From positions 1 to 43,220 of the forward strand of contig NZ_JAGXGF010000227.1 in assembly GCF_024636815.1 (NCBI RefSeq): a stretch of DNA of 43,220 bases, written 5' to 3'. This DNA is from Marivirga sp. (GTDB lineage Bacteria; Bacteroidota; Bacteroidia; Cytophagales; Cyclobacteriaceae). The position numbers were made by a program, and so were the translations under genes. The notes under the pieces were generated by a model, which worked only from the letters and a program-made list of their open reading frames with translations, was not told the DNA's origin and made no database searches. Of this stretch, positions 21,980-29,578 are shown in pieces (positions within the stretch are counted from its first letter, which is position 1; each line of letters begins with the position of its first letter).

Positions 21980-23137
21980 ATGGATTTAAGACTTTTCTTT
22001 AGCCCCGTTCCCGAGGAGATTTTTTCCGATATCAAAAAACAGGGAAGCTTTTACAAAAATATACAAGTCTATCAGGAGAAATTTCCTGATTATAAAAGTG
22101 CGGATATTGCCTTGATTGGAATTTCTGATAAAGGAAATAAAGATGAAAATGTTGGCACAGCAGGGGGAGCGGATGCCTTAAGAAAAAAACTCTACCGTTT
22201 ATCAAAAGGCTCAGGTGCTTATAATATTGTGGATTTAGGAAATATTTCTGAAGCTATTGACACTGAGCAGACATTCGGGAGGGTTCAAGAGGTTTGCCAT
22301 GCTTGTATCGAGAATAATGTATTGCCCATTTTAATTGGAGGGTCCCAAGATATGGGTTTTGCGCAATATTTGGCTTATGAGGAAATGGAAAAGCTTATCA
22401 GTGTTTTAAATGTGGATGCATTTTTGGATATGGAGGATAAAGATTCGCCTGCCAACCAACAGCACGTTCAAAAAATGTTGATGCATCAACCCAATTATTT
22501 ATTTAATTACAGTCACTTGGCTTATCAAACTTATCTGGTAAATCCACAAGCTATAACTACGCTAGAAAAATTATATTTTGAAGCACATAGAATAGGAGCC
22601 TTACGCCATGATATAAAGGAAATGGAACCTGTTATCCGTCAAGCGGATATGATGAGCTTCGATTTATCAGCTATAAAATCCTCTGATTTTCCTGCTTCTG
22701 CTCAAGCTCAGCCTTTTGGACTTACGGGTGAAGAGGCTTGTCAATTATGCTGGTATGCAGGGATCAATGAAAAATTAAGTGCTGTCGGATTTTATGAATT
22801 TGATGTCACTAAGGATGATAAATCCAGTAAATCAGCAGCTGTATTGGCGACTATGATCTGGTATTTTATAGAAGGATTTTATCACAGAAAGGAATCAAGA
22901 GACTTCCGCTCCAATGATTATATGAAATACGTAGTTTCTATGCCAATGGAGCCGGAATTGTTAACTTTCTATAAAAGTAATTTCATAGAAAAATGGTGGA
23001 TGGAAGTACCAAACCCTTCTGGAAATAACCGTTTTAATAGAAATTCCATAGTTCCGTGCAGTTATTCAGATTATCAACAAGCTTTAAAAGGCGAATTACC
23101 TGAAAGATGGATCGTGATGCATTCTAAACTATTTTAA
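21980..23137 (+). CDS. Arginase/formimidoylglutamase-fold protein lacking standard metal ligands
   Basis: A 385-residue ureohydrolase-fold protein usually annotated formimidoylglutamase in Bacteroidota. The fold landmarks are present but altered: NVLPILIGGSQDMGF where arginases have GGDHS, LNVDAFLDMED where they have DAHxD, and MMSFDLSAIKSSDFP in place of SFDxDxxDP. The metal-binding histidines and one paired aspartate are therefore replaced. An extended N-terminal region (YQEKFPDYKSADIALIGISD) and a C-terminal tail YSDYQQALKGELPERWIVMH are additional. A dinuclear-Mn hydrolase activity is doubtful; a structural or different catalytic role is possible. It is followed closely by a lipoprotein gene. 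Confidence 0.8.
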   Translation: MDLRLFFSPVPEEIFSDIKKQGSFYKNIQVYQEKFPDYKSADIALIGISDKGNKDENVGTAGGADALRKKLYRLSKGSGAYNIVDLGNISEAIDTEQTFGRVQEVCHACIENNVLPILIGGSQDMGFAQYLAYEEMEKLISVLNVDAFLDMEDKDSPANQQHVQKMLMHQPNYLFNYSHLAYQTYLVNPQAITTLEKLYFEAHRIGALRHDIKEMEPVIRQADMMSFDLSAIKSSDFPASAQAQPFGLTGEEACQLCWYAGINEKLSAVGFYEFDVTKDDKSSKSAAVLATMIWYFIEGFYHRKESRDFRSNDYMKYVVSMPMEPELLTFYKSNFIEKWWMEVPNPSGNNRFNRNSIVPCSYSDYQQALKGELPERWIVMHSKLF

Positions 23138-23147
23138 TGATAAAGCG

Positions 23148-23155
23148 TACTTTTG
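23148..23155 (+). promoter_or_regulatory. -7 element placed for a leaderless transcript
   Basis: TACTTTTG matches TAnnTTTG and ends exactly 4 nt before the ATG at 23160, so the transcription start should coincide with the start codon. Confidence 0.5.
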
Positions 23156-23159
23156 TTCT

Positions 23160-23894
23160 ATGAGAAATATTTTTGGAATTTTAATTGTTACAATTTTTAC
23201 AACTGCCTGCAGTCCTAGCGAGCAGTCAGCAGATAAAATTATTCAAAATGCAATTGAATATCATGGAGGTGACGCATACGAAACCTTAAACCTAAAATTT
23301 CAATTCAGGGATAAACTTTATGCGCTTAGGCATGCGGGTGGAAGTTTTCGGTATGAAAGGAATTTTAAAGATTCTACCGGTCGTGAAATCAATGATATTT
23401 TAGATAATAATGGTTTTAAAAGATTAATTGATGGCGAAAAAGTGGAGTTATCAGCTAAAGATTCTGCTGCCTATGCTAATTCAGTTAATTCCGTTCATTA
23501 TTTTGCATTGCTTCCTTATAATTTGAAAGATGAAGCTGTATTGGCACATAATAAAGAGGATGTACTTATAAAAGGAAAGCCCTATAAAACGATAGAAGTG
23601 AAATTTAGGCAAGAAGGTGGAGGCACTGATTATGAAGATGTTTTCATGTTTTGGTTTAATGCCAACACTTATGAAATGGATTACTTTTCTTATTCCTATG
23701 AGACAGAAGGAGGAGGTGTTCGCTTCAGAGAATCTATAAATAAAGAGAAAGTTGAGGGTGTTATATTTCAGGATTATAACAATTATAAAGCTGAAAAAGG
23801 TACTGATTTAGTGAATTTACCGGCAATGTTTGAGAAAGATGAATTGGAATTACTTTCTAAAATTGATTTGGAATTTGATGTTGAGGCTTTATGA
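23160..23894 (+). CDS. Lipoprotein, LolA-like fold (DUF6503-like)
   Basis: A 244-residue lipoprotein (MRNIFGILIVTIFTTAC, lipobox TTAC). The mature start ADKIIQNAIEYHGGDAYETL, followed by strand pairs such as LNLKFQFRDKLYALRHAGGSFRYER and a central block KGKPYKTIEVKFRQEGGG, resembles the LolA/LppX-type half-barrel proteins annotated DUF6503 in this phylum; that family call is by pattern only. Such folds bind lipids or lipoproteins, but no evidence for a ligand is visible. It overlaps the next gene by 4 nt (ATGA). Confidence 0.65.
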   Translation: MRNIFGILIVTIFTTACSPSEQSADKIIQNAIEYHGGDAYETLNLKFQFRDKLYALRHAGGSFRYERNFKDSTGREINDILDNNGFKRLIDGEKVELSAKDSAAYANSVNSVHYFALLPYNLKDEAVLAHNKEDVLIKGKPYKTIEVKFRQEGGGTDYEDVFMFWFNANTYEMDYFSYSYETEGGGVRFRESINKEKVEGVIFQDYNNYKAEKGTDLVNLPAMFEKDELELLSKIDLEFDVEAL

Positions 23895-24334
23895 TTGTAT
23901 CAAAACCTAGAGTTAATACTGTATTTGCATTAAGCATTTTTCTAGTCCTTGTATTTGGTTCTTTTTTTCTGTTGTTAGACAGCCTTTTAAAAGGTGAGTC
24001 CTTCTTTATTGTTAAACTCATATTAACTCCCATCACTTTAGTAATAGCTTTATTGGTATTAGGGAAATTGCTGGCAGCTATTAAAATTGTAAAAGCTGGA
24101 AATAATAGATTAAATATATTTTTTCCTATCAGTCGCAGCAGAATAGATTTGCCATTAGATGAAATAAGAGGTTGGAGAGAAGATGTAGTCAAAACCAAAC
24201 AAGGTGAATTCAAAGAAACTAAAATTCTCTATGGGAAGAAGAAAGTTATTAAACTCTCCAATAAAGAGAATACAGAATATGATCAATTAGTAAAATACCT
24301 TAATCAAAAAGCCAAAAAACAAAAGGCTGGTTAA
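23891..24334 (+). CDS. Small two-pass membrane protein, PH-like tail
   Basis: A 147-residue protein with two membrane segments (about residues 11-33 and 42-66) and a soluble C-terminal half, NRLNIFFPISRSRIDLPLDEIRGWRE followed by KILYGKKKVIKLSNKEN. The alternation of strands with an aromatic-rich LDEIRGWRE turn is reminiscent of bacterial PH-like membrane proteins, but I cannot assign it. It is coupled to the upstream lipoprotein gene by an ATGA overlap and both probably work together in the envelope. Confidence 0.6.
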   Translation: MIVSKPRVNTVFALSIFLVLVFGSFFLLLDSLLKGESFFIVKLILTPITLVIALLVLGKLLAAIKIVKAGNNRLNIFFPISRSRIDLPLDEIRGWREDVVKTKQGEFKETKILYGKKKVIKLSNKENTEYDQLVKYLNQKAKKQKAG

Positions 24335-24443
24335 GAATTGATCACACATTCTACCCGTATTAGAATCGCTTAATTTAATCACCAAAGATTTTAAGAATAT
24401 GGGCTATTTCCCGCATAACTCCCAAATGAATCTGCCTATAAAT

Positions 24444-24473
24444 TTGACAAAGTAATATGTTTAACTAAATTCG
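24444..24473 (+). promoter_or_regulatory. Candidate promoter for the NSS transporter
   Basis: TTG at 24444-24446, 19-nt spacer, TAAATTCG at 24466-24473 (one mismatch to TAnnTTTG), 28 nt before the ATG. Confidence 0.4.
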
Positions 24474-24501
24474 GCTTGTTTTAAAACCAAATAAGACATT
24501 T

Positions 24502-26004
24502 ATGGCTGAAAAAGTTGAAGAATTTAGTAGTAGGTGGAGTATAATCCTGGCTTCTTTAGGAATGGCAATTGGTGCTGGAAATCTGTGGCGTTTCCCACGA
24601 ATAGCTGGAGAATATGGAGGCACATTTATTATACTCTGGATGTTATTTCTTTTAGTTTGGTCTATTCCTTTATTAATGGCTGAATTAGCATTAGGTAAAC
24701 ATTATCAAAAAGGGACGTTAGGCTCCTTAGGTAATTTAGCCGGTAAGAAATTTAATTGGATGGGAGTGTTTATCACCATCGTAACTTTAGGAATTGCATT
24801 TTACTATTCTGTAGTTACAGGCTGGTCACTCCGATATTTCATCTTGAATACTGAAGTTCTTATCGGGTATCTTTTTGGCGCGGGTGAGTTAAACCAACAA
24901 ATTGGTGAGACTGATTTCATGAACACCTTTTGGTTTAATCTGTCCAATTCCAGCTGGGTGGCTGTTGTATGTTATATGGTGACCATCCTGGCGGCTATTT
25001 GGGTATTAAGCAAAGGAATCAAAAATGGATTAGAAAAAGTTAATAAACTCCTTATCCCAACATTATTTATTTTATTGATGGTGGTTTCTGCTTTTGCTTT
25101 AAATATGGAAGGAGGCTATCAAGGTCTAGAATATTTATTCACCATAGATGTGGAGAAATTCTCAAATCCCACCATTTGGATTGAAGCCATTACCGATTCA
25201 GCCTGGAGTACTGGTGCAGGTTGGGGATTGATGATTACCATTGGTTCTTTCTCTAATAAAAGAGAAGATGTTACTTTAAACACATTTTTAGGAGCTTTTG
25301 GTAATAATACTGCTGCATTATTAGCCGCGATGGCTATTTTACCCGCAGTATTTGCCATGTCAGCAACTCCTGAAGGTGCTATGGACTATCTGCATTCTGG
25401 TAGTCAGGCGCTAACTTTCACCGTTATTCCACAACTTTTTGCGCAAATGCCAGGGGGACCAATATTGTCTTTCATATTTTTCGGTGCATTTTTAATGGCA
25501 GCCTTTAGTTCTTTATTGCCTATGATGCAATTATTGATCAAAAACTTAACAGATTATACCTTAACAAGAAAACAAGCTGCATTTGTAGCAGGTGCTTGTT
25601 GTTTTATTATTGGTTTCCCATCAGCTTATTCATTGGATGTTTTCAAAAACCAAGACTGGGTTTGGGGCTTAGGTTTGTTAGTAAGTGGGATCTTCATCGC
25701 TTTCTTGGTTATCAGATATGGTCCTGTTAAATATAAAAGGGATTTTATAGATGAAAGCTCCGATTTCACAGTAGCCAATTGGTACTTCAAACTCATGGTC
25801 TATGCTATTTTCTTCTTCGGATTATTTTTAGTGTACTGGTGGATGAGTCAAGGTTATAGTGAATATCCTTGGTTCGATGCTGAAGGCAACTGGAATGTTA
25901 TGGATGTTTACAGTAATGCCAGCATAGTGACACAGTGGGGAATTGCATTAGTTATTGCAATAGTATTTAATGGATGGTTTTACAAAAAATTTGTTAGAAA
26001 ATGA
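24502..26004 (+). CDS. Sodium-dependent transporter, NSS/SNF family
   Basis: A 500-residue LeuT-fold Na+ symporter for an amino acid or related solute. The first segment has the family mark LGMAIGAGNLWRFPRIAGEYGG, which forms part of the Na+ and substrate sites; 11-12 membrane helices follow, including ITIVTLGIAFYYSVVTGWSLRY, AWSTGAGWGLMITIGSFSN and FFGAFLMAAFSSLLPMM. It overlaps by 4 nt a 38-residue membrane-peptide gene, the arrangement known for MetP-MetS type transporters, where the small subunit is needed for uptake. That parallel suggests methionine or alanine as substrate, but the specificity is inferred only. Confidence 0.93.
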   Translation: MAEKVEEFSSRWSIILASLGMAIGAGNLWRFPRIAGEYGGTFIILWMLFLLVWSIPLLMAELALGKHYQKGTLGSLGNLAGKKFNWMGVFITIVTLGIAFYYSVVTGWSLRYFILNTEVLIGYLFGAGELNQQIGETDFMNTFWFNLSNSSWVAVVCYMVTILAAIWVLSKGIKNGLEKVNKLLIPTLFILLMVVSAFALNMEGGYQGLEYLFTIDVEKFSNPTIWIEAITDSAWSTGAGWGLMITIGSFSNKREDVTLNTFLGAFGNNTAALLAAMAILPAVFAMSATPEGAMDYLHSGSQALTFTVIPQLFAQMPGGPILSFIFFGAFLMAAFSSLLPMMQLLIKNLTDYTLTRKQAAFVAGACCFIIGFPSAYSLDVFKNQDWVWGLGLLVSGIFIAFLVIRYGPVKYKRDFIDESSDFTVANWYFKLMVYAIFFFGLFLVYWWMSQGYSEYPWFDAEGNWNVMDVYSNASIVTQWGIALVIAIVFNGWFYKKFVRK

Positions 26005-26117
26005 TGAGTACTGAAGCAATAATCGGAATGGTGGTTTGTTTAACTATCACCTTGGGAGGATTTATCGGATTAGTGATAAAAGCACTTTCAATGGATAAGA
26101 AAAAGGAAGAAGAATAA
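26001..26117 (+). CDS. MetS-like small subunit of the NSS transporter
   Basis: Absent from the ORF track because of its size. ATG 26001 overlaps the transporter stop (ATGA) and opens a 38-residue frame MMSTEAIIGMVVCLTITLGG then FIGLVIKALSMDKKKEEE, with one hydrophobic helix and a charged C-terminus. This is the shape of the Corynebacterium MetS subunit and of the family annotated as methionine/alanine importer small subunit. The overlap, position and composition make it a real gene. A terminator follows directly. Confidence 0.8.
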   Translation: MMSTEAIIGMVVCLTITLGGFIGLVIKALSMDKKKEEE

Positions 26118-26139
26118 ATAGAATTGATATTCAAATATA

Positions 26140-26176
26140 AAAAGGGGGGTCAGTCGGTTCCCCTTTTGTTTTTTTG
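26140..26176 (+). terminator. Terminator after the NSS transporter operon
   Basis: AAAAGGGG (26140-26147) pairs with CCCCTTTT (26160-26167), 12-nt loop, followed by GTTTTTTT. It overlaps the last codons of the convergent DUF1543 gene. Confidence 0.65.
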
Positions 26177-26719
26177 GTCTATAAATTCTTTCACTACTTT
26201 TTTGGGTAAAACGTGATAGCCATTAATAGGCTTTAAATTTTCAGCTTTTTCTGTAGGCTTAAGATGAACATGATATCCTTCTATTTCTTCTATAGCTATC
26301 ATATCATCCACTTCATATAAATCATCTTTATGGATTTCATCATAGCCATTTAATAATTTCTCCTTTGCCCTTTTTTTAATTTCTGTGGCTAATCTGCCTA
26401 CTAAAAAAGTATTGGCATGATGCTCCATGAAATCTCCCTTTTTGTAAGCGCCTAAGTTGATAAAGAATAATTTCTTATCCTTTTCTTTACTCTTTTCTTT
26501 GGTTACGATAATTTCAAAACCATCTATCACGTTCAATTCCATATAGGAATCAATGTGCATTTTTTCTGGAAGTCCAAACCATTTATCTAACAACTGGAAA
26601 TAACAATCTTCAATTTTTTTGCCTACTGCAAAAACGACATCATGCAATTCAGTATTGGACTTTTCTGCAGCACCGCCCAAGACAACAGCATATAATTTTA
26701 ATGGATTCATTTTTTTCAA
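26150..26719 (-). CDS. DUF1543 domain-containing protein
   Basis: A 189-residue cytosolic protein. The DUF1543 pattern is clear: KLYAVVLGGAAEKSNTELHDVVFAVGKKIEDCY at the N-terminus, then LPEKMHIDSYMELNVIDGFEI and LFFINLGAYKKGDFMEHHAN. In many members the unit is duplicated; here it occurs once, with a second half (IEEIEGYHVHLKPTEKAENLKPINGYHVLPK) holding two related GYHVxLxP strands. The function of the family is unknown. An alternative start is the second methionine, MNPLKLYAV. It is divergent from tpx. Confidence 0.85.
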   Translation of the reverse strand: MKKMNPLKLYAVVLGGAAEKSNTELHDVVFAVGKKIEDCYFQLLDKWFGLPEKMHIDSYMELNVIDGFEIIVTKEKSKEKDKKLFFINLGAYKKGDFMEHHANTFLVGRLATEIKKRAKEKLLNGYDEIHKDDLYEVDDMIAIEEIEGYHVHLKPTEKAENLKPINGYHVLPKKVVKEFIDQKNKRGTD

Positions 26720-26793
26720 TTCTTTATGGAAAATTAATAACTATTCAAAGCAATTCAAGTTTAGCAAATGTAAACTAAATTAAAAATATAATT

Positions 26794-27294
26794 ATGGCAG
26801 AAGTAACATTAGGCGGAAACCCGTCAAACACAATAGCAGATTTACCATCAAAAGGACAAAAGGCACCTGATTTCAAATTGATTAAAACCGATATGTCAGA
26901 AGTCTCTCTTTCAGATTATAAAGGAAAGAATGTGGTTTTAAATATTTTTCCTAGCGTTGATACAAAAGTTTGTGCCATGTCTGTAAGGGAATTTAATGAA
27001 AAGGCTGCTTCATTAGATAATACAGTGGTTTTATGTATTTCAAAAGATTTGCCTTTTGCACAAGCAAGATTTTGTGGTGCAGAAGGAATTGAAAATGCTA
27101 TTCCAGTTTCTAATTTCAGAAATGATAGTTTTGGTAAAGATTACGGAGTAGAGTTGGTCGATGGTGGATTTAAAGGTCTAAATGCTAGAGCAGTGGTAGT
27201 TGTAAGCCCAAATGGAGAAGTTATTTATAATCAATTAGTGCCAGAGATTGGCAATGAACCTGATTACGAAAAAGCTTTGGAGGTTGTTAAATAA
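26794..27294 (+). CDS. tpx: Thiol peroxidase (atypical 2-Cys peroxiredoxin)
   Basis: Reduces hydrogen and alkyl hydroperoxides using thioredoxin. At 166 residues it is standard Tpx length, beginning VTLGGNPSNTIADLPSKGQKAPDF. The peroxidatic cysteine is in FPSVDTKVCAMSVREFN (with the preceding threonine of the PxxxTxxC site), and the resolving cysteine in FAQARFCGAEGIEN; the catalytic arginine lies in LNARAVVVVSPNGEV. Probably monocistronic, since a strong bidirectional terminator follows. Confidence 0.97.
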   Translation: MAEVTLGGNPSNTIADLPSKGQKAPDFKLIKTDMSEVSLSDYKGKNVVLNIFPSVDTKVCAMSVREFNEKAASLDNTVVLCISKDLPFAQARFCGAEGIENAIPVSNFRNDSFGKDYGVELVDGGFKGLNARAVVVVSPNGEVIYNQLVPEIGNEPDYEKALEVVK

Positions 27295-27304
27295 TTTTTT
27301 TAAA

Positions 27305-27340
27305 AAAAAGCCTCAGAATAATGAAAGTCTGAGGCTTTTT
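27305..27340. terminator. Bidirectional terminator between tpx and the convergent lipoprotein gene
   Basis: AAAAAGCCTCAGA (27305-27317) and TCTGAGGCTTTTT (27328-27340): perfect 13-bp stem, 10-nt loop, A and T runs on the outer sides. Confidence 0.88.
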
Positions 27341-27357
27341 AAACTAGTGAAAGAAAT

Positions 27358-28335
27358 TTATTCTTCCATTACAATTGAAAATTCAATTTGACCATTTTCT
27401 CCGTCACCAGGAGTGATAGATTCTACTAATAACAATCCTTTCTTAGCTCCGCCATTCTTAGAACCGTCAGTTTCAAAAGCTAAAACATCACCTATTGCAA
27501 GATTTGTAATTCTACCATCAGAGTTTCCTGATGTTCCATTTTCAAATGCTTCTGAAATGAAGCTTAAGTTTGCCTCATTGAATTGAGATTGAGTTACGGT
27601 AGTTGCCTTTATTAAAGTGTTATTTCTAACTCCCCATGCACTTTGCCCATAATCAAATGGATAATTAGCCGGGGAAGCTATAGTAGCTTCAGTTTGTGCA
27701 GTACCTGACCCATAAAAATATCCAAAATCAATGTTAGCCGATAGTGGCTCAGTACTTCCGTTGATCTGCGCCATTGAATATGTTTGACCTGTATTGGTAC
27801 TGAAAAATGTTTGTGAGCTTTTACTTGATGTTGTTCCATCAGCATCCTGCAATGGGGCAGCTAACAATATTGCACTGAAATTAATTAGTGGAGATTCGCT
27901 TATTGCTAAATCTAAAGTGCCTTCTCCAAATCTTCCATCTTCATCTTCCATCACAACTGTAAATGTTAAGGTCTCATTAGCAAATTCCACTGGAATAGTA
28001 AACCCATCAATGCTAAAACTTCCTTCTGTCTCTCCTGCTACTCCAAAAGCATTTAAATCAATAACATTGTCAGAGATTCCATTTGCATTTAAGGTAACTG
28101 TAGCAGTTTCTGTTTCTGCATCTATGGTTGCGCCAACTACAGCTGCGTCAGCTGTAAAATCAACAACTAGGTTAATAACATCTCCTGCCATATATGTATC
28201 TTGTGCGGTTTCAACTGATAAACTAACATTTGGTGCGCTTTCTACAGGTGTTTCATCTCCTGTAGAATCACAGGCAGTAAAAACAAATAAACTGGCTACT
28301 GCAAACAATAGTCCATTTTTCAAAAATTTCTTCAT
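27358..28335 (-). CDS. Lipoprotein with Ig-like beta domains, unknown function
   Basis: A 325-residue lipoprotein: MKKFLKNGLLFAVASLFVFTAC, lipobox FTAC, then low-lysine, Asp/Glu/Thr-rich sequence. About residues 35-145 look like one Ig/CARDB-type beta-sandwich (NVSLSVETAQDTYMAGDVI, TLTFTVVMEDEDGRFGEGTL), followed by a second beta-rich part with SKSSQTFFSTNTGQTYSM and GLLLVESITPGDGENG. The acidic turns may bind calcium (inference). It probably faces the outside. No partner genes are adjacent. Confidence 0.7.
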   Translation of the reverse strand: MKKFLKNGLLFAVASLFVFTACDSTGDETPVESAPNVSLSVETAQDTYMAGDVINLVVDFTADAAVVGATIDAETETATVTLNANGISDNVIDLNAFGVAGETEGSFSIDGFTIPVEFANETLTFTVVMEDEDGRFGEGTLDLAISESPLINFSAILLAAPLQDADGTTSSKSSQTFFSTNTGQTYSMAQINGSTEPLSANIDFGYFYGSGTAQTEATIASPANYPFDYGQSAWGVRNNTLIKATTVTQSQFNEANLSFISEAFENGTSGNSDGRITNLAIGDVLAFETDGSKNGGAKKGLLLVESITPGDGENGQIEFSIVMEE

Positions 28336-28747
28336 AATTCAGTTCTTTAAATAATATAAAAATAAAATAGTATATTTATGCCGGAATTTATTTGACCGGG
28401 TAGTTTAAAGACCCATTTTGATGGCATAAGGTTGTCTTAAAACTGAAAAATATTTAGTTTGCCTAGTTTTTTCTTGATTCTGGTAATTTTTTCTTAAATT
28501 TAATCTACTAGATCTTTTACGTAAGTTCCTAAAAGTTAATATATTAGCAGTCGATAGTTTGAGTGAAAGCTTAACTATATGTAATAAAAAAAATATTTTT
28601 TAGGTATTTCAATTAATTTATATAACTTTATTGATAGAATTTTAAGGAATTAATTTTAACTTGCTTAAAGTTTTATTGTACTTTTATAAAGTATTATTAA
28701 TATTTCGCATTAGAAAACTAAATTTACCATCACTAAAAAACTGAATT
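28336..28747. other. 412-bp AT-rich gap, no gene seen
   Basis: Upstream region of two divergent genes. I see no credible short frame. A perfect 15-nt palindrome TACTTTTATAAAGTA lies at 28679-28693, 55 nt before the next ATG, and could be a regulator site or a chance AT palindrome. No clean TTG/TAnnTTTG pair was found. Confidence 0.4.
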
Positions 28748-29515
28748 ATGGCAGAGAATAACCAAAGCATCTTTGACATGATAAACCAATACGGACCTTA
28801 CGTTGGTATGGTCATCATTGGGGTAGCCGTCTTACTTGTTTTACTTTATTATTTAAGGTTAGGAACCTTAAGTGAATTTAAGCAAAAGTATGATTACATT
28901 AACAAAAACGAAATTGATGTTTTATGGCGATCTGCTGTAATTATATTAATTGGCGCTGTTATTTGGGTTAATTCCCTCTTTGGTGAAACTGAATTTTTAT
29001 GGTTAGCTGTAAAAGTTTTTGTTTCTGGTATGTTGGCTCTTATCATTGGTGTAATCGTTCAAAATGTATTAAGATTTTATTTTCCTTTCTACATTGAAAA
29101 ACGCCTTAAAAAATTACGTTATACACCAAGGGTTTCACCAAAAACAGGTAAACCAATGAAATTATTAAGTGAGGAAGAAGAAGATGTATACCTGGATGAA
29201 GGTATGCAGGCTGAAGAAGATATTTTCTCTGTAGATTATGATGTATGGGTGGATGAAGAGACTGGCTATACTAAAATTGAGAAATATTCAGGTCACTTAC
29301 ATGCATTACAGTGCTCTGAATGTAATTATCAAACTTTAAAAGTAGTAAAAGAGGAAATAATTAAATCTCCTACTATAGATGAAGATGGGGAATTGATGAA
29401 ATACTTCAAATGTTCTTACTGTGGGCATAAGGCCAGAAAAACTTTCCATATTGCAAAGTTGAGAGAGCCAAACCCTGAAACATCAACTTCAGATAGTTCT
29501 TCAGCCTCGGCATAA
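28748..29515 (+). CDS. Membrane protein with C-terminal zinc-ribbon-like domain
   Basis: A 255-residue protein: three hydrophobic segments (about residues 17-38, 57-75, 82-105), a basic stretch with IEKRLKKLRYTPRVSPKTGKP, an acidic stretch (SEEEEDVYLDEGMQAEED), and then two paired cysteine motifs, LQCSECNYQTL and FKCSYCGHKARKTFHI, spaced about 32 residues apart as in a four-cysteine zinc ribbon. The tail is Ser/Thr-rich. I do not recognise a named family. A zinc ribbon on the cytosolic side of a membrane anchor suggests binding of a protein or nucleic acid partner. A terminator follows. Confidence 0.7.
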   Translation: MAENNQSIFDMINQYGPYVGMVIIGVAVLLVLLYYLRLGTLSEFKQKYDYINKNEIDVLWRSAVIILIGAVIWVNSLFGETEFLWLAVKVFVSGMLALIIGVIVQNVLRFYFPFYIEKRLKKLRYTPRVSPKTGKPMKLLSEEEEDVYLDEGMQAEEDIFSVDYDVWVDEETGYTKIEKYSGHLHALQCSECNYQTLKVVKEEIIKSPTIDEDGELMKYFKCSYCGHKARKTFHIAKLREPNPETSTSDSSSASA

Positions 29516-29534
29516 GAATATTGTACTTAAATTT

Positions 29535-29570
29535 AAAAAAGCCAATCAGGTTATTTGATTGGCTTTTTTT
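29535..29570. terminator. Bidirectional terminator
   Basis: AAAAAAGCCAATCA (29535-29548) pairs with TGATTGGCTTTTTT (29556-29569) around a 7-nt loop, with T and A runs on both sides; it serves the zinc-ribbon gene and the convergent AMSDH gene. Confidence 0.88.
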
Positions 29571-29578
29571 ATGCCTGT

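Noticed and set aside
27794-28354. 186-aa plus-strand frame opposite the Ig-like lipoprotein gene
   Set aside because: Low-complexity Ser/Val/Thr shadow of the real minus-strand lipoprotein, which has a proper SPII signal.
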